42,016 bases of DNA, taken from positions 1-42,016 of IMG/VR virus record IMGVR_UViG_3300042446_001218; one strand, written 5' to 3'. Origin of the DNA: a virus. The notes below the pieces were generated by a model. That model saw only the letters and a program-made list of their open reading frames with translations. It had not been told where the DNA came from and ran no database searches. Below, piece by piece: positions 32,794 to 41,433 of the stretch. Position 1 is the first letter of the stretch. Every line of letters begins with the position of its first letter. A program made the translations under genes and the position numbers.

Positions 32794-33117
32794 TTATTTT
32801 TTAGATGAATCAGAAATATTTTTAATTTTGCTAAGTCTGCCTGTAGCGATATCTCTACCCTTACGACGGCAGAAATGTTCTTTGAGTCCACAGACAGCAA
32901 TAGCTGACTCTTTAGTGAGGTCGTCAGAAACGATTGTCACACCACCTTTTGCTTCAATCTCTAATCCGCTTGTACGAATATGATGCGTGTCAGCAAACAT
33001 AGGAAAATCTGTTGGGCTTGCAGCTCCAGAGATGATCGCTTTCATTGCATGCTTGAGTTCTTTCTTATTCGATTTCTTAACGATACGGAAGTGGGTAATA
33101 TTTGGATTATTTGTCAT
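32794..33117 (-). CDS. Small basic hypothetical protein, 107 aa
   Basis: Basic protein (KKSNKKELKHAMKAIISGAA, CGLKEHFCRRKGRDIATGRL) with a central beta part. Nucleic-acid binding is plausible from charge. It overlaps the upstream gene by 11 bases. Position next to the DnaB-like helicase hints at a replication accessory such as a loader or ssDNA-binding helper, without motif support. Confidence 0.72.
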   Translation of the reverse strand: MTNNPNITHFRIVKKSNKKELKHAMKAIISGAASPTDFPMFADTHHIRTSGLEIEAKGGVTIVSDDLTKESAIAVCGLKEHFCRRKGRDIATGRLSKIKNISDSSKK

Positions 33118-33730
33118 GATGTTGTAGTATTAGATTAATATCAGGGTCGATGTCCTCATAAGGGAGGACTTTATCTGAGCGGAATTGCTCGAAGTGCAAG
33201 TTTAATTCGCTATCGTTTAACTCTAGATTTCTATAAATATAGTCTAGAGTTAAATTAGATATTCTCTCTGAAAAGACAAAGTTGTTAATGAGCTCCACAG
33301 GTTGTTTACCTGCTTGAATGAAACTATTTAAGCAGCTCATGAACGTTTGATATTCTCCCCAACAAGGTAGGGAGTACGGGCTGTTCAGCTGATTGGCGTC
33401 TATTGGTAAGTTGAGAGAAGCAACATAAGTGTCATATCTTGGAATCCAATTTTCTGACATAATGATGTTAGCGAATACTTTCGTATCTGGTAATTCGCGA
33501 AATACGAATGCTACGAAATGCTGATAGGGTAATCTGTATTTATTGACAAACTTTGCAATTTTTTGCTTATTCTCAGTTGAAAAGAATGTCCTGTTCTCTT
33601 CTCCATAAAGCTTTATATGATTATCGAGGAAATAATCAAGAATCGTTTTTTGTGGAGTGTAAGAGCTTTTAGTTTTATAATCTCTTCTATTAGCTTGAGG
33701 TGTATCTTCACAGAATATATCTTGCATCAC
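33107..33730 (-). CDS. Hypothetical helical protein, candidate helicase-loading accessory, 207 aa
   Basis: Mainly helical, with aromatic-rich segments (DYFLDNHIKLYGEENRTFF, RLPYQHFVAFVFRELPDTK). A gp59-like helicase assembly role would suit its place between the SF2 and DnaB-like helicases, but I cannot show homology. Its stop and start overlap neighbours by 11 and 4 bases. Confidence 0.72.
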   Translation of the reverse strand: MMQDIFCEDTPQANRRDYKTKSSYTPQKTILDYFLDNHIKLYGEENRTFFSTENKQKIAKFVNKYRLPYQHFVAFVFRELPDTKVFANIIMSENWIPRYDTYVASLNLPIDANQLNSPYSLPCWGEYQTFMSCLNSFIQAGKQPVELINNFVFSERISNLTLDYIYRNLELNDSELNLHFEQFRSDKVLPYEDIDPDINLILQHHDK

Positions 33731-35175
33731 AGAAACTTATCAAAAAATTCTTTTACATCCTGCTTAGTATGAGCCAGGTGAATACCATAGCCTTTTTCTG
33801 TATATACTCTAAGTCTCTCAAGACTATCATATACAAGCATACTTGCAGCATTTTTAAAGTTAACTCCTTTTGTTGTAGTAAACAGATAATCCACTAACAG
33901 ACCTCTTTTCTTACCAGGTCTAATCTCCGCCAGACGACCAGGCTTTTGAATTGAGTTAGTATAAGGACCACCACCTGCCAAATTAACAACACATCTTAAA
34001 TCACTGAATGTAACACCCTGAGCATAAATGTCAGAAGCCAGACAACGAGTAATAGAACCGTCGCTCATACTGTTCTTTAATACTTTACGTTGCTTACTCT
34101 TTAACTTTTTAGCCATTGCTATCTCTGGTTTACATGCTAGGAACTCATGAAGATAGTCAGCCTGTGCTTCGTTTTTAATGAACATCAGAGTTTGATAATC
34201 TTGAGGGATATGATTTTCTAACATATAGTTTACAGATCCAGCAATTTCAGGATTTTGAAACAGCAATTTCTTATAAGCTACATTACGCATAGGTATAAAT
34301 GAATTTCCTATGTCTTGTACAATAATAAGACATTCAATCTGGCAAACAGCACCAATAGCCACAGCTTCAGGAAATGTAATCTGAGCGAGTACTTCTCCGA
34401 ATAGACCATTAATGAGTTTGTCTTTACCATCAAACCTACCTGTAAGCGTAGCTCCAAAGGCAAGCTTTCTAGCATTCTGAAATGTCTTAATTATTGGATA
34501 CCTTGAATCCGTAACCGTAGTGTGCGGTTCGTCAGCAAGGATTAATCGTGTAGTATTAGGACAACACTTCTCCAAACTATCTGATGAACATACAGTAATA
34601 TCTTCTGATTGGTATCTGGTCTTTGATGACCCTCCAATCATTACTACTTCTCTATCAGGTAGTTTTTCTTTAAGATCTTCGTACAGCTGGTCGATCAGGT
34701 CTATACCAGGAGCCATTACAATCGTTTTAACTCCAGGATAAGCTCTAAGAGTATTAACCATACAAGTAGTCTTACCATAACGTGTTACAGCAGAGAAGCA
34801 CCCAGACTTATCTGCTAATAACAGTTTAGTAACTAGCTCTTCCTGATTAAATCGAAAGCCATGCATGAGATCAAGTCTTGGCTTAGGAAACTCCAGTTTA
34901 TTCTCTACGAATGTAAACTGATGTCCCTTATCTGTTAGCCATTTTTTAATCTCTGCATGATGTCCCTGATCCCCCATGATAATACGAGGTTCCTTTTTCT
35001 GAACTTCAAAAAGTTTCAGCGTCTTTTTAACAATCTTTTGAATCCAAGGCTTTTTATCGTCTGGTTTCATTTCCTTGACCTTAATGGTCAAAACTTCTGT
35101 CTCTAATTCTTTTGGAGGATTAGTAAGACAGAAAAATGCGTCGTCTACATATAATATAATTTCTTCATTACTCAT
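33727..35175 (-). CDS. SF2 DNA helicase, UvsW-like
   Basis: A 482-residue helicase with motif I TRYGKTT (131-137), motif Ia TIVMAPGIDLIDQLYED, motif II as DEPH (215-218), motif III FGATLTGRF, motif V ASDIYAQGVTFSDLRCVV and motif VI QKPGRLAEIR. The layout (N-terminal substrate domain, then helicase core) resembles T4 UvsW, which migrates Holliday junctions and dissociates R-loops. DEPH instead of DEAH and GATLTGR are distinctive. It abuts the preceding unknown gene. Confidence 0.85.
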   Translation of the reverse strand: MSNEEIILYVDDAFFCLTNPPKELETEVLTIKVKEMKPDDKKPWIQKIVKKTLKLFEVQKKEPRIIMGDQGHHAEIKKWLTDKGHQFTFVENKLEFPKPRLDLMHGFRFNQEELVTKLLLADKSGCFSAVTRYGKTTCMVNTLRAYPGVKTIVMAPGIDLIDQLYEDLKEKLPDREVVMIGGSSKTRYQSEDITVCSSDSLEKCCPNTTRLILADEPHTTVTDSRYPIIKTFQNARKLAFGATLTGRFDGKDKLINGLFGEVLAQITFPEAVAIGAVCQIECLIIVQDIGNSFIPMRNVAYKKLLFQNPEIAGSVNYMLENHIPQDYQTLMFIKNEAQADYLHEFLACKPEIAMAKKLKSKQRKVLKNSMSDGSITRCLASDIYAQGVTFSDLRCVVNLAGGGPYTNSIQKPGRLAEIRPGKKRGLLVDYLFTTTKGVNFKNAASMLVYDSLERLRVYTEKGYGIHLAHTKQDVKEFFDKFL

Positions 35176-35709
35176 TTAAATTTTAATCGTTTCAATCGTT
35201 ATGTTGCTATTAGTATTAGTTTTACTTGCAATTGCCTTTGCTGCTGCGTGTAATTCATGATCTAAATAAATCGTAGAAATGTGTGGTGTGTATCTTACTC
35301 TTGTTCTTTCTGATAGAGTAAACTCCTCCACCCTGTTTACGTACTCACTACCATAACAGGATGTAATTGCTATTTCGTTGTTATCAAAATCGATTACACC
35401 CTCAGCAAATAACCTATATAATTCATTGTCTAAACAAGCAGCTGCGTAATATAGAAGATTTTCACAAACCATATTGATAAGATCCTCATTAATTGTATAA
35501 GCACTATCTTTTGCAAGTAAAGCATGCTCAAATTCAGCGACCTCTCCGTCCTCAAATAATCTGAACTCGTTAATTTCAGACACACAATTCGTATCGGTAA
35601 CATCGAAGTCACAATTAAAGTGCAATTGTTTAACACCCAATACATGGGAAAGCGTATATAGATGATTCGCGATTACACTTAAGTCAATTCTATAAATAGG
35701 GCTATGCAT
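35176..35709 (-). CDS. Unknown protein of four-gene cluster, 177 aa
   Basis: Starts MHSPIYRIDLSVIANHLYTL, followed by a beta-rich acidic part, a helix (EDLINMVCENLLYYAAACLD) and a strand FDNNEIAITSCYG. The helix-then-acidic-strand order resembles that of the 131-residue neighbour, suggesting distant paralogy. No family is recognised. It abuts the helicase gene. Confidence 0.72.
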   Translation of the reverse strand: MHSPIYRIDLSVIANHLYTLSHVLGVKQLHFNCDFDVTDTNCVSEINEFRLFEDGEVAEFEHALLAKDSAYTINEDLINMVCENLLYYAAACLDNELYRLFAEGVIDFDNNEIAITSCYGSEYVNRVEEFTLSERTRVRYTPHISTIYLDHELHAAAKAIASKTNTNSNITIETIKI

Positions 35710-36104
35710 TATTCTGAAATAGTAAAATTAAATTCTGGTTTAGGTACATCACGAATAACTTTTTCTCTAGTAGTTACATCAATCTGATCTGCATTGAAAT
35801 CAATCTTAATGTTCCAGATAAGACCTAGTTTTCTGCTAGATGTAGTCCATTCCTGACAATGCTCAGTAAGAAGCTCATTACTCAAATACTCCACAAGAAG
35901 GAGTAAGTCATTCTGAACCTCCTCTACATCTACAGTTAAATCCTGAAATGTAGCATCAATAAATTTATGGTATCTCGCTTCATTGAATTCAATAATTTCC
36001 ATTTCCAAAAAAGAAATAGATGAAACACCAAACCTCTTAGCAGCCAAGGCCAGAGTTATAGACAGATTTTTTTCGTATTTGTTTTCGGTAGTAACTTTAC
36101 TCAT
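35709..36104 (-). CDS. Unknown protein of four-gene cluster, 131 aa
   Basis: A helix-strand pattern (FLEMEIIEFNEARYHKFIDA, then EEVQNDLLLLVEYLSNELL, then WNIKIDFNADQIDVT) similar in order to the 177-residue neighbour. It overlaps both neighbours (1 and 4 bases). No family is recognised. Confidence 0.72.
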   Translation of the reverse strand: MSKVTTENKYEKNLSITLALAAKRFGVSSISFLEMEIIEFNEARYHKFIDATFQDLTVDVEEVQNDLLLLVEYLSNELLTEHCQEWTTSSRKLGLIWNIKIDFNADQIDVTTREKVIRDVPKPEFNFTISE

Positions 36105-36796
36105 ATAATGATCTTTGTAATTTGTTCCTTACTTATAAATTTTTTCGCTACTGCTGCAACTAAATCGAATGCCTTCATAGAACTCCAAGTAAAAGCAGTG
36201 GAGTTTAAGCTAGCCACTCGTGCCAAGCAGGAAGGAGAAGCGATAAATGTTGCTTCTATAATATCATCATCAAATAATTCAAATTCGCCATCTTCATTAT
36301 CCCATCCATTATCTAGTACGTCTAAATCAAAGTCATCATGTAGTTTTTCTACAGGTATTGTATCACTTACATATAACATTGAGTTTCTAGGACTAAATAT
36401 CAATGTTACTTTAGCCTTCGTCCAGGTTTCATTGAAGTATAAATCACCCGCCAGCATAGTGAAAATACACTCTAGTGGTAGGCAAGGACAATGCCAACTG
36501 TCACCCCTGGTCACATAAGCTCTTTGCCTTTGATTAAAAACACCTTCTATTATTTCAGGAGATCGACTAACAGCATTTTGTATGTAATTATTTAATTTAT
36601 CTGCGCAATCTAGGTTTATTGTTCCACTAGGGTAAATATGTCTAGGATTGCGGGTACTAAGCTCCACATCATATCTAATTTCTTTTTTATTACAAATTTT
36701 ACAAACATCTGTAATAAAATTATTAAAACGAGCAGGTACTACAGCAGCTCCTATGAAACCAGGATACGTAGTAGTGTCAGTTGCGATATTTGTCAT
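36101..36796 (-). CDS. Unknown protein of four-gene cluster, 231 aa
   Basis: Contains a possible zinc pair (VCKICNKKEIRYDVEL, with a further CPC near residue 100), a CADKLNNYIQNAVSRSPEII helix and an acidic tract (GWDNEDGEFELFDDDII). No family is recognised. ATGA overlaps on both sides tie it to its neighbours. Confidence 0.72.
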   Translation of the reverse strand: MTNIATDTTTYPGFIGAAVVPARFNNFITDVCKICNKKEIRYDVELSTRNPRHIYPSGTINLDCADKLNNYIQNAVSRSPEIIEGVFNQRQRAYVTRGDSWHCPCLPLECIFTMLAGDLYFNETWTKAKVTLIFSPRNSMLYVSDTIPVEKLHDDFDLDVLDNGWDNEDGEFELFDDDIIEATFIASPSCLARVASLNSTAFTWSSMKAFDLVAAVAKKFISKEQITKIII

Positions 36797-37365
36797 AATT
36801 TGATTGTGAACAATGATACGGTATTTTTAATTTTAGTTTTCACTTCATAAAATCCATTTAAGTCTATAATAGCATTCGGAACATTACGTGTATCTGGTAA
36901 AGTTACAGATAGTTGTACTTCAGGTTCTATAATGCGTATGCAATTAATATCTCCAGTACGACTAAATTCAATTAACAAATCAAAGTCAGCCTGTGCAATA
37001 TATGAATCTGTCATATTAATCTGATGTCCTAAATGATTTACAATGCTATTTACAAATTCATAATCTTGATACAATCTATCAGATAAAGCTTCCCCGTAGT
37101 TGTGTATACTAGCGGGACAAACTCTTGCTGGATTTATTGTTGTACCTACGTAGCTAAAATAGGTGTAATCTTCCCCCTCATAAGTTACTCTAAACTTAAA
37201 TGTAACTGAGTCTACTCCAGCTGGACATATATGAGCAAAAGATGCTCTACCACTAAGTGTAACTAGTTCTACCTTATTCTTTTTCTGTACTAAAGTATTT
37301 ACTGATTTTTGCTTAACTGTCGTCTTTGGTGCTTTAGTTTTAGCAGCTGCTGTTTTCTTAGCCAT
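36793..37365 (-). CDS. Unknown protein of four-gene cluster, basic N-terminus, 190 aa
   Basis: A Lys/Ala/Thr-rich N-terminus (MAKKTAAAKTKAPKTTVKQK) resembles histone-like tails. A beta-rich body follows (VTFKFRVTYEGEDYTYFSYV, DFDLLIEFSRTG, EVQLSVTLPDTRNV). It could bind DNA through the tail. No family is recognised. It shares one base with the exonuclease gene. Confidence 0.72.
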   Translation of the reverse strand: MAKKTAAAKTKAPKTTVKQKSVNTLVQKKNKVELVTLSGRASFAHICPAGVDSVTFKFRVTYEGEDYTYFSYVGTTINPARVCPASIHNYGEALSDRLYQDYEFVNSIVNHLGHQINMTDSYIAQADFDLLIEFSRTGDINCIRIIEPEVQLSVTLPDTRNVPNAIIDLNGFYEVKTKIKNTVSLFTIKL

Positions 37366-37970
37366 TAGAAATTAAGAATTAGTTTTCTATCTCTTCTAAA
37401 ATTCCAAGCCTGTACCATATCAAAAATCTCAATATCAACATCCTTTGCTGCTACATGTGGTTTCTTGGAGGGTAATCCAGTTTCCTCAGTTAGCTCATTA
37501 AACAATGTTCTTGCGCATCTATAATTTCCAAATCTCCATGGGTAGAAAGAGTCAGAAGTATTTGTTTCTTTAGTGTAAGCAACATAAGACTTGTGAATGA
37601 TAGGAAGATCAAAATCTGATCCCCATGCATACACTTTAACATCTTTGTGTAGATTCTTTCTAGCCCATGCAAGAAATGCATCAATACCTACCGCTAGATC
37701 TTCACCTTTCTGATACAATAGATCCTCAATATTTCTTCCATTTTTAACATGCCATTTCAAAGTATCTGGATCAACTCTAAGTCCAGCATTTGTTTGAGAC
37801 GGTACATCTAGAATTGTAGAGAATAGATCTCCAAGCTCTACTTTGCAGTCATTAATATTAAATGGACGTGCAGCAATCTCCGTGATTACTACACCTCCGT
37901 CTTTAGTCTTATCGGGGCTTAACGTCTCGATATCTACTACCATTTGTTTGTACTGAGTAAAGTTATTCAT
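37365..37970 (-). CDS. DEDD-family 3'-5' exonuclease
   Basis: The 201-residue protein starts with the exonuclease I motif MVVDIETLS (D13, E15). It continues with DPDTLKWHVKNGRN, a segment common to T4 DexA-like/Rv2179c-like exonucleases, and VYAWGSDFDLPII (exo II). CARTLFNEL and HVAAKDVDIEIFDMVQAW are in the place of exo III. Such enzymes degrade ssDNA or RNA ends. It overlaps the receiver-domain gene by eight bases. Confidence 0.82.
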   Translation of the reverse strand: MNNFTQYKQMVVDIETLSPDKTKDGGVVITEIAARPFNINDCKVELGDLFSTILDVPSQTNAGLRVDPDTLKWHVKNGRNIEDLLYQKGEDLAVGIDAFLAWARKNLHKDVKVYAWGSDFDLPIIHKSYVAYTKETNTSDSFYPWRFGNYRCARTLFNELTEETGLPSKKPHVAAKDVDIEIFDMVQAWNFRRDRKLILNF

Positions 37971-38448
37971 GTTTCATTAGATTTTCAATGAAATCCACAG
38001 CATGATAATTAGCGCTATGGACATAGTAAGTTGGTAATGGTTTGTTTTGCTCTTTGCAATATTGAATAAGAAATCTTGCACAACTGATTCCGTTATCATT
38101 GTACACATCTACATTAAAGCCATTCTTTTCATGGTTTCTTACAAAGTATCTGGTCTGCTCTTGACTCAGATCATTGTCGAATGAAACCACATTAGGAACT
38201 CCTTTTTCTTTAACTGTTTTTACAAAATCGTCATAAGACCTTACAATCCACCAATCCACTGCTGGGATTTTAGATTCTTCGATTAACTTACGATTTAGTT
38301 TATGGATTACGGCATCCTTTACAACACGAACATCATCTAGAAATAGATTGTATACTTCCTTCTTTCTAAAGATGTTATCGTAGTTAGTATCAAATGCTTT
38401 TTTATCTACAGGTCTTGGTTTATCTCCTTTTCCTCCGTGCCAGCTCAT
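37963..38448 (-). CDS. Cyclic-phosphate-processing-type receiver domain protein
   Basis: The 161-residue protein matches the cREC pattern: YNLFLDDVRVV (D38, D39), WWIVRSYDDFVKTV, VPNVVSFDNDLS (D91, D93), CARFLIQYCKEQNKPLPTYY and VHSANYHAVDFIENL. This receiver-like family has been proposed to act on cyclic phosphate ends of nucleotides or RNA rather than in two-component signalling. Placement between SbcC-like and exonuclease genes suggests nucleic-acid end processing. Family assignment is by motif; the activity is inferred. Confidence 0.75.
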   Translation of the reverse strand: MSWHGGKGDKPRPVDKKAFDTNYDNIFRKKEVYNLFLDDVRVVKDAVIHKLNRKLIEESKIPAVDWWIVRSYDDFVKTVKEKGVPNVVSFDNDLSQEQTRYFVRNHEKNGFNVDVYNDNGISCARFLIQYCKEQNKPLPTYYVHSANYHAVDFIENLMKHE

Positions 38449-38951
38449 ATTGTTTCTTTCTCGTTAAATTCAATTAGTTCAAATCTTCCAAATTTACCAG
38501 TATGACTACCCCACGGACTAATTCCAAAAAACTTACCAATCGTAGTGATTACAGTTTTAATTTCATTAGTAGAAGGGGCTCTTAGGTTTGCATTGTTGAA
38601 AGTTTTAGGTAGTTTTTTCAACACTAAAATATCTAGAGTAATCGTTGCTCCTGCTCGAACAGCTTCATGACTCGATACTTTAAATTTCTCCGATATCTTA
38701 TCCTTATACTTCCGATTGTATAGAACAAGGGTTGGTCTTCTTACTGGTAAAACCTCAACAAAATATTCTGATGATATAACATTATCCAATCTCAGTAGGC
38801 TTAGACTTTCTTCTACTGCCCATTTGAAGATGTCATTACTGAAATGAATAAATTCTCCGTCTGCTGTTTTACCGAATCTCTTTACGCCAGACCCATCTTC
38901 TAGATTACCTAGAATGGGCGAGTCCAGCTTTACCTTTAGTGTATATAACAT
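38445..38951 (-). CDS. Hypothetical protein, 168 aa
   Basis: Beta-rich protein (LYTLKVKLDSPILGNLEDGS, ATITLDILVLKKLPKTF) ending in a Gly-rich turn SPWGSHTGKFGRFELIEF. The ending resembles that of RAMP-like or other ferredoxin-fold nucleic-acid proteins, but nothing is conclusive. It overlaps the next gene by ATGA and follows the SbcC-like gene by one base. Confidence 0.74.
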   Translation of the reverse strand: MLYTLKVKLDSPILGNLEDGSGVKRFGKTADGEFIHFSNDIFKWAVEESLSLLRLDNVISSEYFVEVLPVRRPTLVLYNRKYKDKISEKFKVSSHEAVRAGATITLDILVLKKLPKTFNNANLRAPSTNEIKTVITTIGKFFGISPWGSHTGKFGRFELIEFNEKETI

Positions 38952-38952
38952 A

Positions 38953-41433
38953 TTATAGCTTAATGTGTGTTGTATAGGCTGCGCTCAAAGTTTCTTTGTG
39001 ATCGCAGACAATTAATTGCATACCAGCCGCGTCTAGCTCAGGACGAATTCTAATGAAGAAATCTCTGAGATCTGCGGTGCCAGTATCATCCACATGATTG
39101 GATGGCTCGTCAAGAATAATAAAACCTAGATTTGGAACAAGTACTTGCTGGACAGCCATAATGAAAGCCAGACACAATCTAACTCTTTGACCACCCGACA
39201 TAAGTGTCTGAGGTAACCATACTGCTTCAGATGTATCGTGTCTTAGATATTGGAACGAAAGAGGTTTATCTGGATCTTGTCTAATCTCAAATGAGACATT
39301 TAGCTTTTTCAGATTCTCTTTTGTAGCCGATATTAGATTTTCAAACTTAGCAGTAATGTATGCTTGCGCTAGTCCATCTCTACCAAATGCTTCTTTCAAT
39401 TCAGTAAGTTCTTTAATTACTTCCAGAATAGGAGCGTATCCATTCTTTTCCTTAATAAGCCTAGTATGCGTTTCTTTGAGTTGAGAAAGCATAGCTTCAG
39501 ACAACTTAATGTTCTGTTCTACAAACTCATACTTCTCAGCTGCTGCTTGAGCTGTATCTACTTTATCTCTAAACTGAGGAATTGCTTCTAAGTTTAGAGG
39601 GAATTTCAATACAAGTCCAGTAATGGATGTTTCGTAACGATTGATCTGCTGTGCTGTAGTCTGTACTTTTTCTTCAATCTTAACAATCTGATCCTGCACA
39701 GAATCATACTCTTCCAACCGAGATAGGTCAGAACTACTAACCTCATTCATTACTTCTGATTGTAGGCTATACATCTGATTCTTACATACACTAATATCGC
39801 TATTGAGATATGTTACATACTCATTGATATCTGTAGCAGTGAATGGAGATAAGGCGTACAACTTAGCAGAATGATTCAAGCTAGTGGTATCATACTCTTT
39901 AGAAGTCTGTCTCGCTTTAATCGCGGAACGATATTGATTCGTATCGCCTACTAGCTTATTAATCTCATGTAGTCTTGTGTGTACTTGAGGATTATCATTT
40001 ACTAGAGTAATAAGAGATTGATTGAACTTTTTCATTCTACCAATTTTGTATAATTCAGATTCTAGTGTTTCCACCTGACTTTCCTTAACCTTCTTATTAC
40101 CATTTAACGCAAACCCATTCTGAGATACAACCTCCAGAGCTTTTTTAAGACCAGAAAGCTTTTGTTTATTCTGCTTTACCGTTTCTTCTGTAACTACGGA
40201 ACCGCAAACAGTACAGTTAAGATCTCCACAGATTTCACTCTCATAAATATGAAGAGCTTTTATCTGAGTATTAATCTCTGTATGTTGTTGTCTTGCCGTA
40301 TTAGTCTCCTCGACTATAGTGCTAATCTCTAGTTTGAGAGCTTGAGTCTCAGTAACGATTACGCTGATGCGATCCTGTGCTTTGATATACTCATCAATTT
40401 CACTCTTTCTAGTACCAAGTTCCAGACCATTCTCGATTAACTCCAAGAATACCTTAAAGTCACTTTCCTCAATAATAGGTAGTGCTTTATGGAAATTACC
40501 GATTACTCTATCATGCTCAATAATTTTATCACAGAGAGGAAGCATCAACTGATTGATACCATTGATTCTATCTTCCAATTTCCTAATCTCAATCGAGTTC
40601 TCACTATTCCCGCTAGCAATACTCGATTTGGATCTGATTATTTCAATACTACCATCAGGATTAAGAATAGATAGTCTTTCTCTTAGTTTAGCAATAGACA
40701 TGTTTTCGTTGCGGAATGTTTCATCCAACAATTCAATCATGCGCAGTTCTACAAAGCATTGCTGCAATAGATCTCTGCTAATCTTAGGGAGGCTATTCAA
40801 CTCTTGTCTCATAGAGTTTAGACCTTCTTCTTTCTGCTCGATATCATAATTGATTTCAGCAATCTGAATTTCAATATTAGGATTAATCTTTCCGTTCAGA
40901 TAGTTAATCTTTTTAAATAAAGCCTCATAGGCATCTTTAAGATGTCCTACGTCCAGAATCTTAATCAATAGTTTCTCCTGCTCAGTAGCTGTACCAAACA
41001 GAATGTTCTTAAGGTCACCTTGAGGAATGAATAGAATGTTAGCTAGTGTATCTACATCAGTACCAAGAATATTGCCGATCTGCTCATCGACTTGTTCTGC
41101 ATACGAATAAGTACTACCATCATCAAGAGTAAGAATTCTCTCACTTCCTTTAACAGCTAACTTTCTATAGATATCAAAACTCTTACCTCTACGTGAGAAC
41201 TTAGCTGTCACTTCCGCATGTGTAGCTCCGCCCTTGAGTCCATAAGATCTGATTCTTTCTGAAGCAATTCTTTTCTGAGGTAGTTTACCGCGAATCAGGT
41301 AATCAATGGATTCTAGAATAGTAGTTTTTCCAGCACCATTTTCTCCACTAAATCCAATAACACTTCCCTCAAATGTTAGTTCTTTATGTTTATGTCCTGC
41401 CCAGTCTTTGAGCGTTAATGTTTCAATCTTCAT
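38953..41433 (-). CDS. sbcC: SbcC/Rad50-like recombination ATPase (T4 gp46-like)
   Basis: The 826-residue SMC-type ATPase has Walker A GENGAGKT (30-37), Q-loop region PQGDLKNILFG, long coiled coils on both sides of a zinc hook CTVC (407-410), the signature SGGQRVRL (746-753) and Walker B FIILDEPSNHVDD (D775). With SbcD/Mre11 it forms a nuclease complex that processes DNA ends and hairpins; phage homologues make 3' overhangs for recombination and degrade host DNA. The start overlaps the SbcD-like gene by ATGA. Confidence 0.93.
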   Translation of the reverse strand: MKIETLTLKDWAGHKHKELTFEGSVIGFSGENGAGKTTILESIDYLIRGKLPQKRIASERIRSYGLKGGATHAEVTAKFSRRGKSFDIYRKLAVKGSERILTLDDGSTYSYAEQVDEQIGNILGTDVDTLANILFIPQGDLKNILFGTATEQEKLLIKILDVGHLKDAYEALFKKINYLNGKINPNIEIQIAEINYDIEQKEEGLNSMRQELNSLPKISRDLLQQCFVELRMIELLDETFRNENMSIAKLRERLSILNPDGSIEIIRSKSSIASGNSENSIEIRKLEDRINGINQLMLPLCDKIIEHDRVIGNFHKALPIIEESDFKVFLELIENGLELGTRKSEIDEYIKAQDRISVIVTETQALKLEISTIVEETNTARQQHTEINTQIKALHIYESEICGDLNCTVCGSVVTEETVKQNKQKLSGLKKALEVVSQNGFALNGNKKVKESQVETLESELYKIGRMKKFNQSLITLVNDNPQVHTRLHEINKLVGDTNQYRSAIKARQTSKEYDTTSLNHSAKLYALSPFTATDINEYVTYLNSDISVCKNQMYSLQSEVMNEVSSSDLSRLEEYDSVQDQIVKIEEKVQTTAQQINRYETSITGLVLKFPLNLEAIPQFRDKVDTAQAAAEKYEFVEQNIKLSEAMLSQLKETHTRLIKEKNGYAPILEVIKELTELKEAFGRDGLAQAYITAKFENLISATKENLKKLNVSFEIRQDPDKPLSFQYLRHDTSEAVWLPQTLMSGGQRVRLCLAFIMAVQQVLVPNLGFIILDEPSNHVDDTGTADLRDFFIRIRPELDAAGMQLIVCDHKETLSAAYTTHIKL

